Below are positions 53,670 through 61,763 of a stretch of DNA of 64,000 nucleotides, piece by piece. The notes under the pieces were generated by a model. The model was not told the origin of the DNA. It made no database searches and was given only the letters and a program-made list of their open reading frames with translations. The stretch lies in the NCBI GenBank assembly GCA_910587475.1, contig CAJUMR010000005.1, positions 36,028 to 100,027 on the forward strand, written 5' to 3'. The translations under genes were made by a program, and so were the position numbers. Position 1 is the first letter of the stretch. The number at the start of each line of letters is the position of its first letter. Origin of the DNA: an uncultured Muribaculaceae bacterium (GTDB lineage: Bacteria; Bacteroidota; Bacteroidia; Bacteroidales; Muribaculaceae).

Positions 53670-54323
53670 TCAAGAGTTGATGATGCAGAGTATGTCGTCG
53701 GGATCGGAGATGATGTGGTCGGCGTAGGCGTCGCGCAGTTCGCGTTCGCTGCGGAAGCCCCATGTTACGCCGATGGAGTCGATGCATGCTCTTCTTGCGG
53801 TCTCGATGTCGACGGCCGAGTCTCCGACAAAAATCGTGTTTTCTTTGGGATTAGGGGATGCAGTGAGCACTTCGAACACGACAGATGGGTCGGGTTTGGT
53901 CGGTATCCCTTCGAGGTGTCCGAATATGGAGGCAAATGGTATTGAGGGGAAGTAGTGGTTGATGATTTTGTGGACTGCGGAGTCGTATTTGTTTGACGCG
54001 ATGGCGATTTTGACACCTCTCGATGTCAGATCTTCAAGCAGCTCGGGTATTCCAGGGTATGGCACGGTGGCGTTGCAGCAGTGGTCGTTGTAGAAGTCGA
54101 CGAATATCCGCCGTGCTTCGGTGATGATTTCGGGAGTGCGGGCTTCGTCGGGCAGTGCTCTTTCGATCAGACGGGTTATGCCGTTGCCGACCATCATGGG
54201 GTAGGATAGAAGGGCGTGAGTCGGATAGCCCATCGACCGCAGTGCGTGGTTGCAAGCGTTGCCGAGGTCGTCGATGGTGTTGAGGAGGGTTCCGTCGAGG
54301 TCGAATATGACTAAAGATTTCAT
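53670..54323 (-). CDS. HAD-family phosphatase, phosphoglycolate-phosphatase-like
   Basis: A 217-residue HAD hydrolase with a helical cap domain of the Gph/PGMB subgroup. Motif I is FDLDGTLLNTIDDLG (nucleophile Asp about residue 8), motif II is IAIASNKY (Ser about 111), and motifs III/IV are KPDPSV plus VGDSAVDIETARRA (about 167-180). It would dephosphorylate a small phosphorylated metabolite such as phosphoglycolate or a sugar phosphate; the substrate cannot be fixed. Co-directional with the BamA-like gene, 25 nt downstream of it. Confidence 0.88.
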   Translation of the reverse strand: MKSLVIFDLDGTLLNTIDDLGNACNHALRSMGYPTHALLSYPMMVGNGITRLIERALPDEARTPEIITEARRIFVDFYNDHCCNATVPYPGIPELLEDLTSRGVKIAIASNKYDSAVHKIINHYFPSIPFASIFGHLEGIPTKPDPSVVFEVLTASPNPKENTIFVGDSAVDIETARRACIDSIGVTWGFRSERELRDAYADHIISDPDDILCIINS

Positions 54324-54348
54324 GTTTATGCTATGTGTAGAATTGTTG

Positions 54349-56724
54349 TCAGAATGGGTAGCCGACAGAGAAGTGGAAGTTGGCGTCGCGGTTCCACCTG
54401 GGGTGGATTATTGGCCATCTTTCCTGATTGACGGCAGGATTGATCGCTTTGAAACCGAGGTCGAAGCGAAGGAGGAAGTATGTGAAGTCCATGCGTATGC
54501 CGACTCCATATGCCGCGGCAATCTGGCGATAGAATTTGTTGAATTTGAATTCTCCGTCGGGCTGAGTCTCGTATTTGCGGATTGTCCATATGTTGCCGGC
54601 GTCTATGAACAGAGCGCTCTCGAATACCCAGAATAGCTTGGCGCGGTATTCGAGGCTCAGGTCGAGGCTGATGTCGCCGCATTGGTTGATGAAGTCGGAA
54701 ACTGAGTTTTTACTGTCGTAAGCACCGGGTCCGAGGGTGCGCACTCCCCATCCGCGTACGCTGTTGGCTCCGCCGGCGTAGAAGCGCTTTTCGAACGGCA
54801 CCATCGATGAGTTGCCGTAGGGGCATGCGATGCCGAAACCTGCGTGACACGCGAGAGCGTTGCGCGAGTTGAAGTTGCGTGTGTAGGTGTAGTCGATTTC
54901 ACCTTTTACATATTGGGCAAACTGTATGCCGAATATTTTGTAGGCTCCGTCGTGTCGGTGTGCGCCGTCGATGGCGGAGATGGCATAGAGGAGGTTGCCG
55001 GCGAGCTCACCTGATGCGCGCAGGGTCGATACGGATGGCTGTATGGCGAATGCATTGGTCGATGCGGTCGGTATGCGGCGGTTGGTGCGTGAATATGTGT
55101 AGCCGGTGCGCATGATGAAGTGGTCTTCGTAGCTGTAGCGCAGCAAGGGGTTGGTCGGCGCTATCTGGTCGATGAAGTTGATGGTCGACCTTGGGAGTCT
55201 GACGTAGTTGATGTCGATCAGGTCGAATGTGTGCCGGCTGACGACGTCGAGATCTCGGTGAGACCATTTGTAGCGCCATGCAGCTCCGGCAATGATGCGG
55301 GTGTATTCGGGGCGCTCCTGGTGGACAAATGAAACGGCAAATTCGGTTGCAGCCCGTTGCCGTTGTTTGAAACTTCTGGAAAGGAATGGAAATTCGAATT
55401 TCGGGAATGTTATGCCGACCTCGCCTGCAATTTCGGTGTAATGGTCGTTGATGAGACCGTCGAAGTTGCCTGAAAGGCTTTCGTAGGCGCCGCGTAGTTT
55501 GGCGGTGAGCAATTCTGATTTTTTAGCAAGATTGCGGTGCTGGTATGTCACGCCGGCTCCAAATCCGAGGTCGCCTTCAGAGTTAGTGCCCTCGACTTCG
55601 ACGGTGATGCCCTGTTTGCGGTTACGAGAGATCCTTATCATGGCGTCGAGTTGTATTTCGCCGTTGATATCGGCTACAGGCAGCATCTCGATGTTGATGA
55701 ATTTGAGTATGCCGAGTTGTCCGAGAGCTTCATAGGTGCGGTCGACGTTGGCGGCGCTGTAGAGTGCACCCGGCCGCAGATAGCATTTTTCTTCGAGGAT
55801 TGATGGCTTGATATAGTGGTCGGAACCGTAAATTACCGATATTGTCTGATAGTTGACAGTGTCGGCATCGGCCGCATTGTCGGTCATGTTGGCATCGGTG
55901 ATGAAAAATATTCGGCGGATGCGGTAGACCGGATGCCGGTGGCCTGCCCGAGCGATGGAGTCGCCTTGGGGAACGAGTGCGGCCGCCACTTTCTTTGGCG
56001 GTCTGATACACATTGTCAGATCGACGGCTTTCGACGCTTCGGTGGTGTCGGCGACAAATGTGATGTTGTCTTTATTGAAGGCGTAGTATCCGGCGTTTCG
56101 TAGTGCTTCTGTGATTGCCGCACGGTCGTTGTCGAGTATGTTGCGGTCGAAAAGAGTGCCCGGACGGAGGTTGAGCGATGCTGTGTCGGCAAACACTATC
56201 TGCCTTATCGATGTGTCGGGTATTTCAAATGAAATGTTTGAAATGTAGTGAGGCTGCCCGGGCTCGATTATGTAGTCAACGGCGAGGCGTCGGGATCCTG
56301 TCGACATGGTGTCGGCGGTTACGGTTGCGTCGAGATAGCCTCGGTTGATCAAAGCCTGTTTCAGCTGTTTTGCTGAAGCGTCGGTCAGCTCCTGATTGTA
56401 GATGACTGGTTCCTGACCGATGTTCCTCAGCCAGCGGTTATACCATTTTGTCGTGTCGCGGCCCGATAGGCTGTAGGTGGCGAGCTGAAGTTTGGCAAAG
56501 CCTAAGACTTTGTGGTTGGGGGTCTGTCTGAGGAAGTAGTACAGCTCTTTGTCTGTAGCATCGGTTTCGCCGTCGATGCTTATGCTGACTTTGTCGAGCA
56601 GATACTGCCCTTCAGGAACGTGTTTGGTCGAGCTGCACGCGTAGAGCATGAACGCTGCCATAATTGTCGTTATGGCAGAGATGGCGCTGATGTGTGGTCT
56701 GTGGTGATTTTTCGCTGAGCTCAT
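54349..56724 (-). CDS. BamA/TamA-family outer-membrane protein
   Basis: A 791-residue Omp85-superfamily protein. The N-terminus looks like a lipoprotein signal (MAAFMLYACSSTKHVPEGQ, Cys about 30), which is unusual for BamA itself but known in Bacteroidota TamA-like proteins. POTRA-like repeats occupy about 40-420 (YLDKVSIS-type strands, LTDASAKQLKQALINRGYLD, LDRNIL-type starts), and a C-terminal 16-stranded barrel carries the RFYAGGANSVRGWG motif (about 650-663). It probably inserts or secretes outer-membrane proteins or lipids. The ATG at 56724 is chosen over an upstream TTG at 56748. Confidence 0.88.
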   Translation of the reverse strand: MSSAKNHHRPHISAISAITTIMAAFMLYACSSTKHVPEGQYLLDKVSISIDGETDATDKELYYFLRQTPNHKVLGFAKLQLATYSLSGRDTTKWYNRWLRNIGQEPVIYNQELTDASAKQLKQALINRGYLDATVTADTMSTGSRRLAVDYIIEPGQPHYISNISFEIPDTSIRQIVFADTASLNLRPGTLFDRNILDNDRAAITEALRNAGYYAFNKDNITFVADTTEASKAVDLTMCIRPPKKVAAALVPQGDSIARAGHRHPVYRIRRIFFITDANMTDNAADADTVNYQTISVIYGSDHYIKPSILEEKCYLRPGALYSAANVDRTYEALGQLGILKFINIEMLPVADINGEIQLDAMIRISRNRKQGITVEVEGTNSEGDLGFGAGVTYQHRNLAKKSELLTAKLRGAYESLSGNFDGLINDHYTEIAGEVGITFPKFEFPFLSRSFKQRQRAATEFAVSFVHQERPEYTRIIAGAAWRYKWSHRDLDVVSRHTFDLIDINYVRLPRSTINFIDQIAPTNPLLRYSYEDHFIMRTGYTYSRTNRRIPTASTNAFAIQPSVSTLRASGELAGNLLYAISAIDGAHRHDGAYKIFGIQFAQYVKGEIDYTYTRNFNSRNALACHAGFGIACPYGNSSMVPFEKRFYAGGANSVRGWGVRTLGPGAYDSKNSVSDFINQCGDISLDLSLEYRAKLFWVFESALFIDAGNIWTIRKYETQPDGEFKFNKFYRQIAAAYGVGIRMDFTYFLLRFDLGFKAINPAVNQERWPIIHPRWNRDANFHFSVGYPF

Positions 56725-56755
56725 CGTTGTATTTGTGCAGTTGACCAATATTTGG

Positions 56756-56763
56756 CAAAATTA
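56756..56763 (-). promoter_or_regulatory. -7 element for the BamA-like gene
   Basis: TAATTTTG on the minus strand, 31 nt before the ATG at 56724, fits TAnnTTTG. The -33 region is poor. Confidence 0.4.
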
Positions 56764-56871
56764 GTCAATTATTTGGATAAAGAGAGTAAAGATGCGTGAT
56801 TTCCTTATGGGATCGCCGGGAACAATGGTGCGGGGTGGTTTGTTTTTATTCAAAATCAATGAATAATATTT

Positions 56872-57843
56872 ATGAGAGTTTCCGGATTGTTCGTGCCGCA
56901 GCGAAACAAGCTGCCGAATAAAATAGGATTATATGCCAATTGTGTTTCTCATCTGGAATTTAAGCAGATGGGCCTAAGTGATATAGAGAAAATCAGACCG
57001 TTGCTTGGTTGCAATGAATATCGCACATGCGACTTTACGATAGGTGGACTTCTGATGTGGGTCGACTATTTCAATTATGAGTATTGTGTGTATGAGGACA
57101 CATTATTTATAAAGGGCATTTCGGAAAATCATCCCGGCAAGGTGGCTTTTTCTATGCCGATAGGACGTTTGCCGTTAAATGAGAGTATAGCTCTTATTGT
57201 TGATTATTGTAATGATAATGGCATTGAACCTTCTTTTTCGGCGGTCCCGGCGGCTAAGGCTGAAGATATCGCGGCAATAACGGGCGGTGTGGTCGAACCT
57301 CTTGAGGGGTGGAGCGACTATCTGTATGATGTGCGTTCGTTGGCTACTCTTCAAGGCAAAGCCTATTCCAAAAAGCGTAATCACGTCAACCGTTTTATGA
57401 TTGAGAATCCGAATTATGGGTTCGAGATGATCACAAGCAGGAATATTGGCGAGGCAATGGCTTTTCTCGATACCGTCGATCTTGATGGCAAGGCGGATCA
57501 GGCTGTGGCTTCATATGAGCTGGAGCAATGCCGGAGCGTGTTGTCGAATATCGACACTTATCTGTTTGACGGGGCTTTGCTGAGGGCTGAAGATGGCGCG
57601 GTTTGCGCTATTACTTTAGGAGAGGTTGTCGGCGATACCTTGTATGTCCATATTGAAAAAATGGATCATAATGTGGCTGGAGCCGGTGAGACAGTCAATA
57701 AGCTGTTTGCGGCTGAGATGTTGTCGAGAAATTGCGGATTGCGTTATGTCAACCGTGAAGAGGATATGAATGATCCCGGCCTGAGGTTTGCCAAGGAATC
57801 GTATCATCCGGTTTCGCTGCTTGATAAGTGTAATGTGATCTGA
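56872..57843 (+). CDS. DUF2156/GNAT-like protein
   Basis: A 323-residue protein resembling DUF2156, the double-GNAT fold related to phosphatidylglycerol lysyltransferase C-terminal domains. Recognisable parts are CDFTIGGLLMWVDYFNYEY, KAYSKKRNHVNRFM (about 164-177) and the late KLFAAEMLSRNCGLRYVNREEDMNDPGLRFAKESYHP block. Relatives may transfer aminoacyl or acyl groups, but for the soluble type no activity is established. The start is uncertain: conserved similarity seems to begin near residue 28 (HLEFKQMGLSDIEKI), so the first 25 residues may not be translated or may be non-conserved. Convergent with the lipid-kinase gene, 2 nt apart. Confidence 0.75.
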   Translation: MRVSGLFVPQRNKLPNKIGLYANCVSHLEFKQMGLSDIEKIRPLLGCNEYRTCDFTIGGLLMWVDYFNYEYCVYEDTLFIKGISENHPGKVAFSMPIGRLPLNESIALIVDYCNDNGIEPSFSAVPAAKAEDIAAITGGVVEPLEGWSDYLYDVRSLATLQGKAYSKKRNHVNRFMIENPNYGFEMITSRNIGEAMAFLDTVDLDGKADQAVASYELEQCRSVLSNIDTYLFDGALLRAEDGAVCAITLGEVVGDTLYVHIEKMDHNVAGAGETVNKLFAAEMLSRNCGLRYVNREEDMNDPGLRFAKESYHPVSLLDKCNVI

Positions 57844-57845
57844 GC

Positions 57846-58823
57846 CTATTTTTTTGAAAATAAATTGACGATACGCATATAGCATTCTTTAGCCAACATG
57901 CTTGCCGGAGTGAACAGCGGGCGAAAACGTGAATGTTTTTTGGGTGAAATGATTTTGAGACCACCATGGTGGCACTTTATTTCAAGTGTGTCGTCAAGTT
58001 CAACGGGTTCTCCGTCGATATGGGCTATGCCGGCGGAGGGACGACGTATTGTCAGGCTGCTGGTGCGGAATGTGTCGATGAGTCCTCCTTTGGCGATAGA
58101 TCCGGCCAGAAGCTCGACTCCGACGAATGCCTGTGACAGGGCGTTGCCTGAGTGGACAATGGTGATGTCGAGCAGGCCGTCGGTTATTGAAGCTGTCGGT
58201 GCGATAAAAGCGTTGTTGCCATATTGTGAGGCGTTGCAGCAGGCGATTAGAAATGCGTCGATGCTGAGGGTCTTGTCGTCGGCTGTGATCTGATAAGTCT
58301 CGGGGGTAAATCTGATGAATTCGTCGAGTGTGCTCTTCAGATAAGCCAGAAGGCCGCGGCGATGGCTCGTTGCGAAACGGTGGCTCACAGCGGCGTCGAA
58401 GCCTAAGCCGAATGTACAGAAGAACGGTGTGTCGTTGACCGTGCAGTAATCGCAGTCGACGATGCGTCCTTTTTTTATGGCTTGAAGTGCCATGATGGGG
58501 TCGACCGGTATGTCGATGTGGCGTGCAAGCCCGTTGCCTGATCCGTTGGGAAGAATGCCCAGCGCTACACCTGATCCGACAAGTCCTTTTGCTACTTCGT
58601 TGACTGTGCCGTCGCCTCCGCAAGCCAGCACGGCGTCGTAGCCGTCTGCTACGGCCTGTCGCGCCAGCAATGTAGCGTCGCCGGGCCCTTGGGTCAGCGC
58701 AGTGTCAATGCTGTGCCCCATGGCGCGAATGCGCTTTTCGATCGTCTCTTTCAGCCCTCTTTTTGATGCAGTGCCGGAGATGGGATTGATAATTAGTAGG
58801 ATGCGACAGGATGCTGTTTTCAT
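57846..58823 (-). CDS. Diacylglycerol/lipid kinase family protein
   Basis: A 325-residue member of the DAGK-catalytic/YegS-BmrU family. The N-terminal LLIINPISGTASKRG, the nucleotide-binding ACGGDGTVNEVAKGL (about 67-81) and ILPNGSGNGLARHI (about 95-108) are diagnostic. The C-terminal beta-sandwich domain ends with GIAHIDGEPVELDDTLEI. It phosphorylates a membrane lipid such as diacylglycerol or a sphingoid-type base; many Bacteroidales make sphingolipids, so the latter is possible. A perfect promoter places the transcript start at or next to the ATG. Confidence 0.9.
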   Translation of the reverse strand: MKTASCRILLIINPISGTASKRGLKETIEKRIRAMGHSIDTALTQGPGDATLLARQAVADGYDAVLACGGDGTVNEVAKGLVGSGVALGILPNGSGNGLARHIDIPVDPIMALQAIKKGRIVDCDYCTVNDTPFFCTFGLGFDAAVSHRFATSHRRGLLAYLKSTLDEFIRFTPETYQITADDKTLSIDAFLIACCNASQYGNNAFIAPTASITDGLLDITIVHSGNALSQAFVGVELLAGSIAKGGLIDTFRTSSLTIRRPSAGIAHIDGEPVELDDTLEIKCHHGGLKIISPKKHSRFRPLFTPASMLAKECYMRIVNLFSKK

Positions 58824-58827
58824 GGTG

Positions 58828-58858
58828 CAAACATACGCAAAAAAATGATTATTTCAAA
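58828..58858 (-). promoter_or_regulatory. Perfect-consensus promoter of the lipid-kinase gene
   Basis: On the minus strand TTTG (58855-58858), a 19-nt spacer and TATGTTTG (58828-58835). The ATG at 58823 begins only 5 nt after the -7 box, so the mRNA would be leaderless or nearly so. Confidence 0.8.
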
Positions 58859-58895
58859 TATTTGCAGCTTGCATTGTCGTTGGTTTTGTGACTTG

Positions 58896-58944
58896 TTGTA
58901 AAAAAAGATAACGGGAAGTGTGCCGCTTGGGTCCACTTCCCGTT
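58896..58944 (-). terminator. Intrinsic terminator of the kor operon
   Basis: AACGGGAAGTG (58910-58920) pairs perfectly with CACTTCCCGTT (58934-58944) around a 13-nt loop. Read leftward it is followed by ATCTTTTTTTACAA. It lies 27 nt after the korC stop. Confidence 0.9.
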
Positions 58945-58970
58945 GTCGTAAAGTCGTATTCGTTTAGCCG

Positions 58971-59504
58971 TCAGGCGATGGAGATGCCGACCTGAATTGC
59001 TTTCTCGTTAAGCGGAATAAGATGGTGGTGACGTTCAGGCAATGTTTTTTTCAGTCCGCGGATTACTGCGTCGACCGACACGATTGGCCTGTGTTTGAGC
59101 AGTGCTCCGAGGAGGATCATGTTGTAGGTCTTTGCATTGTTCATCTCTATGGCTGCTGTCATTGCATCGACCGGAACGACGTTGATGTCGGTCCTTACGG
59201 GAAGACGGTGTATGCCTGAAGGGTCGTAGATTATCGTGCCGCCGGGTTTTACTTTGTTCTCGAACTTGTCGAGGCTCTGTTGGTTGAGCAGTACAGCGGT
59301 GTCGTAGGTGTCGAGTACGGGAGAGCTGATAGGGCTGTCGCTGACGATCACGGTGACATTGGCGGTTCCGCCGCGTTGTTCGGGGCCGTAGCTTGGCATC
59401 CATGTCACTTCGAGGTTGTCCATCAATCCGGCATAGGCCAGGATCTTGCCCATTGAAAGTACGCCTTGTCCACCAAAGCCTGCTATGATAATTTCTTCTT
59501 TCAT
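58971..59504 (-). CDS. korC: 2-oxoglutarate:ferredoxin oxidoreductase, gamma subunit
   Basis: The 177-residue gamma subunit of the four-subunit 2-oxoacid:ferredoxin oxidoreductase. It carries the family start IIAGFGGQGVLSMGKILAYAG and YGPEQRGGTANVTVIVSD. The complex oxidatively decarboxylates 2-oxoglutarate to succinyl-CoA and reduces ferredoxin (or runs in reverse to fix CO2). The ATG at 59504 is chosen because the conserved sequence starts there. Last gene of the operon, 13 nt after korB. Confidence 0.92.
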   Translation of the reverse strand: MKEEIIIAGFGGQGVLSMGKILAYAGLMDNLEVTWMPSYGPEQRGGTANVTVIVSDSPISSPVLDTYDTAVLLNQQSLDKFENKVKPGGTIIYDPSGIHRLPVRTDINVVPVDAMTAAIEMNNAKTYNMILLGALLKHRPIVSVDAVIRGLKKTLPERHHHLIPLNEKAIQVGISIA

Positions 59505-59517
59505 AAGTCTCAACTTC

Positions 59518-60279
59518 TTAGATGTCTTTTAAATCGCCGAGCGGGTATTTGTCAAACATGTTTGCAACCATCCATTCGTTGGATTGTGCGGGCGTGAGTT
59601 TCCAGCCTGAGTTGCAGGTTGACACGATTTCAACAACAGATGTGCCGCGCTTGGCCATTGCGTTCTCAAAGGCGTGCCGCAATGCTTTTTTTGCTTTTCT
59701 GACGGCAGCCGGAGTGTGGACGGCTTGTCGTGTGACATAGCAAGTGCCATCGAGTTGCGCGAGTAGATCCGACATTTTGATCGGGAAGCCGTTGATATCG
59801 GCTTTGCGGCCGTACGGGGTGGTGGCTGTCTTTTGGCCGAGCAGTGTCGTAGGAGCCATTTGTCCTCCGGTCATGCCATAGATGGCGTTGTTTATGAATA
59901 TGATCACGATGTTTTCGCCTCGGTTTGCGGCGTGGATTGTCTCGGCGGTGCCGATCGCAGCGAGGTCGCCGTCGCCTTGATATGTGAAAACGACATTTTC
60001 AGGGTTAAGGCGGCTCACGGCAGTTGCGACGGCAGGTGCGCGGCCATGAGCTGCTTCGATCCAGTCGACATCGATATAGTTGTAAGCGAACACTGCGCAT
60101 CCGACAGGAGCTACTCCGACAGCTTTGTCTTCAAGCCCCATTTCTTCGAGGAGCTCGGCGAGAATGCGATGAACAACACCGTGGCTGCACCCTGGACAAT
60201 AGTGGGTGTTTCGCTCGTTGAGCAGACGTGGACGGCTGTAGACTAATGTGCCGTTGTTGATTATTTCTTCGCTATTCAT
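59518..60279 (-). CDS. korB: 2-oxoglutarate:ferredoxin oxidoreductase, beta subunit
   Basis: The 253-residue thiamine-diphosphate-binding subunit. It shows CPGCSHGVVHRILAELLEEM (about 26-45), the GDGDLAAIGTAE ThDP/Mg motif and NNAIYGMTGGQMAPTT (about 129-144). The conserved Cys of CPGC fits the cluster-binding residues of this class. The ATG at 60279 overlaps korA by 8 nt, indicating coupled translation; a longer upstream frame lies inside korA and is not used. The choice of 2-oxoglutarate over pyruvate or 2-oxoisovalerate as substrate rests on overall similarity and operon order. Confidence 0.92.
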   Translation of the reverse strand: MNSEEIINNGTLVYSRPRLLNERNTHYCPGCSHGVVHRILAELLEEMGLEDKAVGVAPVGCAVFAYNYIDVDWIEAAHGRAPAVATAVSRLNPENVVFTYQGDGDLAAIGTAETIHAANRGENIVIIFINNAIYGMTGGQMAPTTLLGQKTATTPYGRKADINGFPIKMSDLLAQLDGTCYVTRQAVHTPAAVRKAKKALRHAFENAMAKRGTSVVEIVSTCNSGWKLTPAQSNEWMVANMFDKYPLGDLKDI

Positions 60280-61378
60280 TGCTTTGAGTGTTTTTTGCTT
60301 CGGGGAAATGAGAGAGGAATGCAGCCGTGACTTCGCCGGGATTGGGGACAATGCCGCCCATGCGGCCGAAATGGAAGACGGGGATTTTGCATTCAACGGC
60401 GAGTTTTACGTCCTCGATCATTTGTCCGGCGTTCAGTTCGACTGTAAGGATGCCTTTGGCTTTTTCTGCAAGGCGTTTGATTTCTTTCGACGGGAAGGGC
60501 CAGAGAGTGATCGGTCGTATAAGGCCGATTTTGATGCCTTGCGCGCGTGCGTCCTCAATGGCTTTGAGGCATATGCGGGCCACAGATCCAAATGCAACGA
60601 TGATGTATTCGGCGTCTTCTGTGTGATATTCTTTGTAGCGCACTTCAGCATCGCTGATGCGTCGATATGTTTCCTGGAGTCTGATGTTGTTGACTTCCAT
60701 CTTGTCGGGCTCAAGTTCAAGCGATGTCACGACATTGCGCTCCTTGCGGCCGTGGCGGCCTGTGGCGGCCCATGGGCATTGTTTTTCGATTTCTTCTTGA
60801 GTGCGGCGCTGGCGTGGTTCGGGGAGAACGACTTTTTCCATCATCTGGCCGACGATGCCGTCAGCGAGGATCATGGCCGGCGTGCGGTATTTGAATGCAA
60901 GGTCGAAACCAAGACCGACAAAGTCTGCCATTTCCTGAACTGTGGCTGGAGCAAGCACAATCAGGTGGTAGTCGCCATGACCGCCGCCTTTTGTGGCTTG
61001 AAAATAGTCGGCTTGTGATGGCTGGATTGTTCCGAGACCAGGGCCTCCGCGCATCACGTTGATGATGAGAGCAGGTAGTTCGGCGGCTGCAATATATGAG
61101 ATGCCTTCTTGTTTCAGGCTGACTCCGGGACTGGATGATGATGTCATCACAGCTTTGCCTGTTGAGGCGCCTCCGTAAACCATGTTTATCGCGGCGACTT
61201 CACTTTCGGCTTGTAGCACAACCATTCCCGTTGTTTCCCAAGGCATAAGTTCCTCAAGGGTTTCGAGGACTTCGGATTGAGGAGTGATGGGATAACCGAA
61301 GTAGCCGTCGCATCCATATCTGATGGCTGCATGGGCTATGGCTTCGTTGCCCTTCATTAATTTTATTTCTTCTGCCAT
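60272..61378 (-). CDS. korA: 2-oxoglutarate:ferredoxin oxidoreductase, alpha subunit
   Basis: The 368-residue alpha subunit, without a fused gamma domain. Typical blocks: GNEAIAHAAIRYGCDGYFGYPITPQS (N-terminal), AESEVAAINMVYGGASTGKAVMTSSSSPG and the C-terminal GLIRPITLWPFPSKEI. It binds the 2-oxoacid and part of the ThDP site together with KorB. The gene follows the ferredoxin gene by 13 nt. Confidence 0.93.
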   Translation of the reverse strand: MAEEIKLMKGNEAIAHAAIRYGCDGYFGYPITPQSEVLETLEELMPWETTGMVVLQAESEVAAINMVYGGASTGKAVMTSSSSPGVSLKQEGISYIAAAELPALIINVMRGGPGLGTIQPSQADYFQATKGGGHGDYHLIVLAPATVQEMADFVGLGFDLAFKYRTPAMILADGIVGQMMEKVVLPEPRQRRTQEEIEKQCPWAATGRHGRKERNVVTSLELEPDKMEVNNIRLQETYRRISDAEVRYKEYHTEDAEYIIVAFGSVARICLKAIEDARAQGIKIGLIRPITLWPFPSKEIKRLAEKAKGILTVELNAGQMIEDVKLAVECKIPVFHFGRMGGIVPNPGEVTAAFLSHFPEAKNTQSNE

Positions 61379-61391
61379 GTATTAGCTTTTT

Positions 61392-61631
61392 TTAGTTGTT
61401 GTCTGCAATAGAGATCTTGTATACAGTGAAACAAGCGTCGGGACATACCATCGCGCAGGAGGCACATCCGATACAATTGTCTGGTTGTGCGGTGAATGCG
61501 AAATGGTATCCGCGGTCGTTGACTTCTTTTGGCTGAAGTTTGAGAACGTCAGTCGGGCATGCAACGACACACAGGTCGCAACCTTTGCATCTCTGTTGAT
61601 CTATTTTTACAGCTCCCTTGATTTTTGCCAT
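61392..61631 (-). CDS. korD: 2x[4Fe-4S] ferredoxin subunit (delta)
   Basis: A 79-residue ferredoxin-like subunit. Two complete cluster motifs, CKGCDLCVVACPTDVL (about 18-33) and CIGCASCAMVCPDACF (about 54-69), bind two [4Fe-4S] clusters that carry electrons from the ThDP site to free ferredoxin. First gene of korDABC. Confidence 0.93.
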   Translation of the reverse strand: MAKIKGAVKIDQQRCKGCDLCVVACPTDVLKLQPKEVNDRGYHFAFTAQPDNCIGCASCAMVCPDACFTVYKISIADNN

Positions 61632-61670
61632 GTTGATAAGATTTGCTGATAGCTCTTCGTTTTGTTTCTA

Positions 61671-61678
61671 CAAATATA
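61671..61678 (-). promoter_or_regulatory. -7 element of the kor operon
   Basis: TATATTTG on the minus strand, 40 nt before the korD ATG, is a perfect -7 box. No TTTG is present at 19-21 nt spacing. Confidence 0.5.
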
Positions 61679-61763
61679 AGATAAAAAAATGCAGATATCG
61701 CTACTTTAACAATTCATTAACCTTTTGCACATGCATGCGGCTTGTGTGCATGTTGTGAATGCC

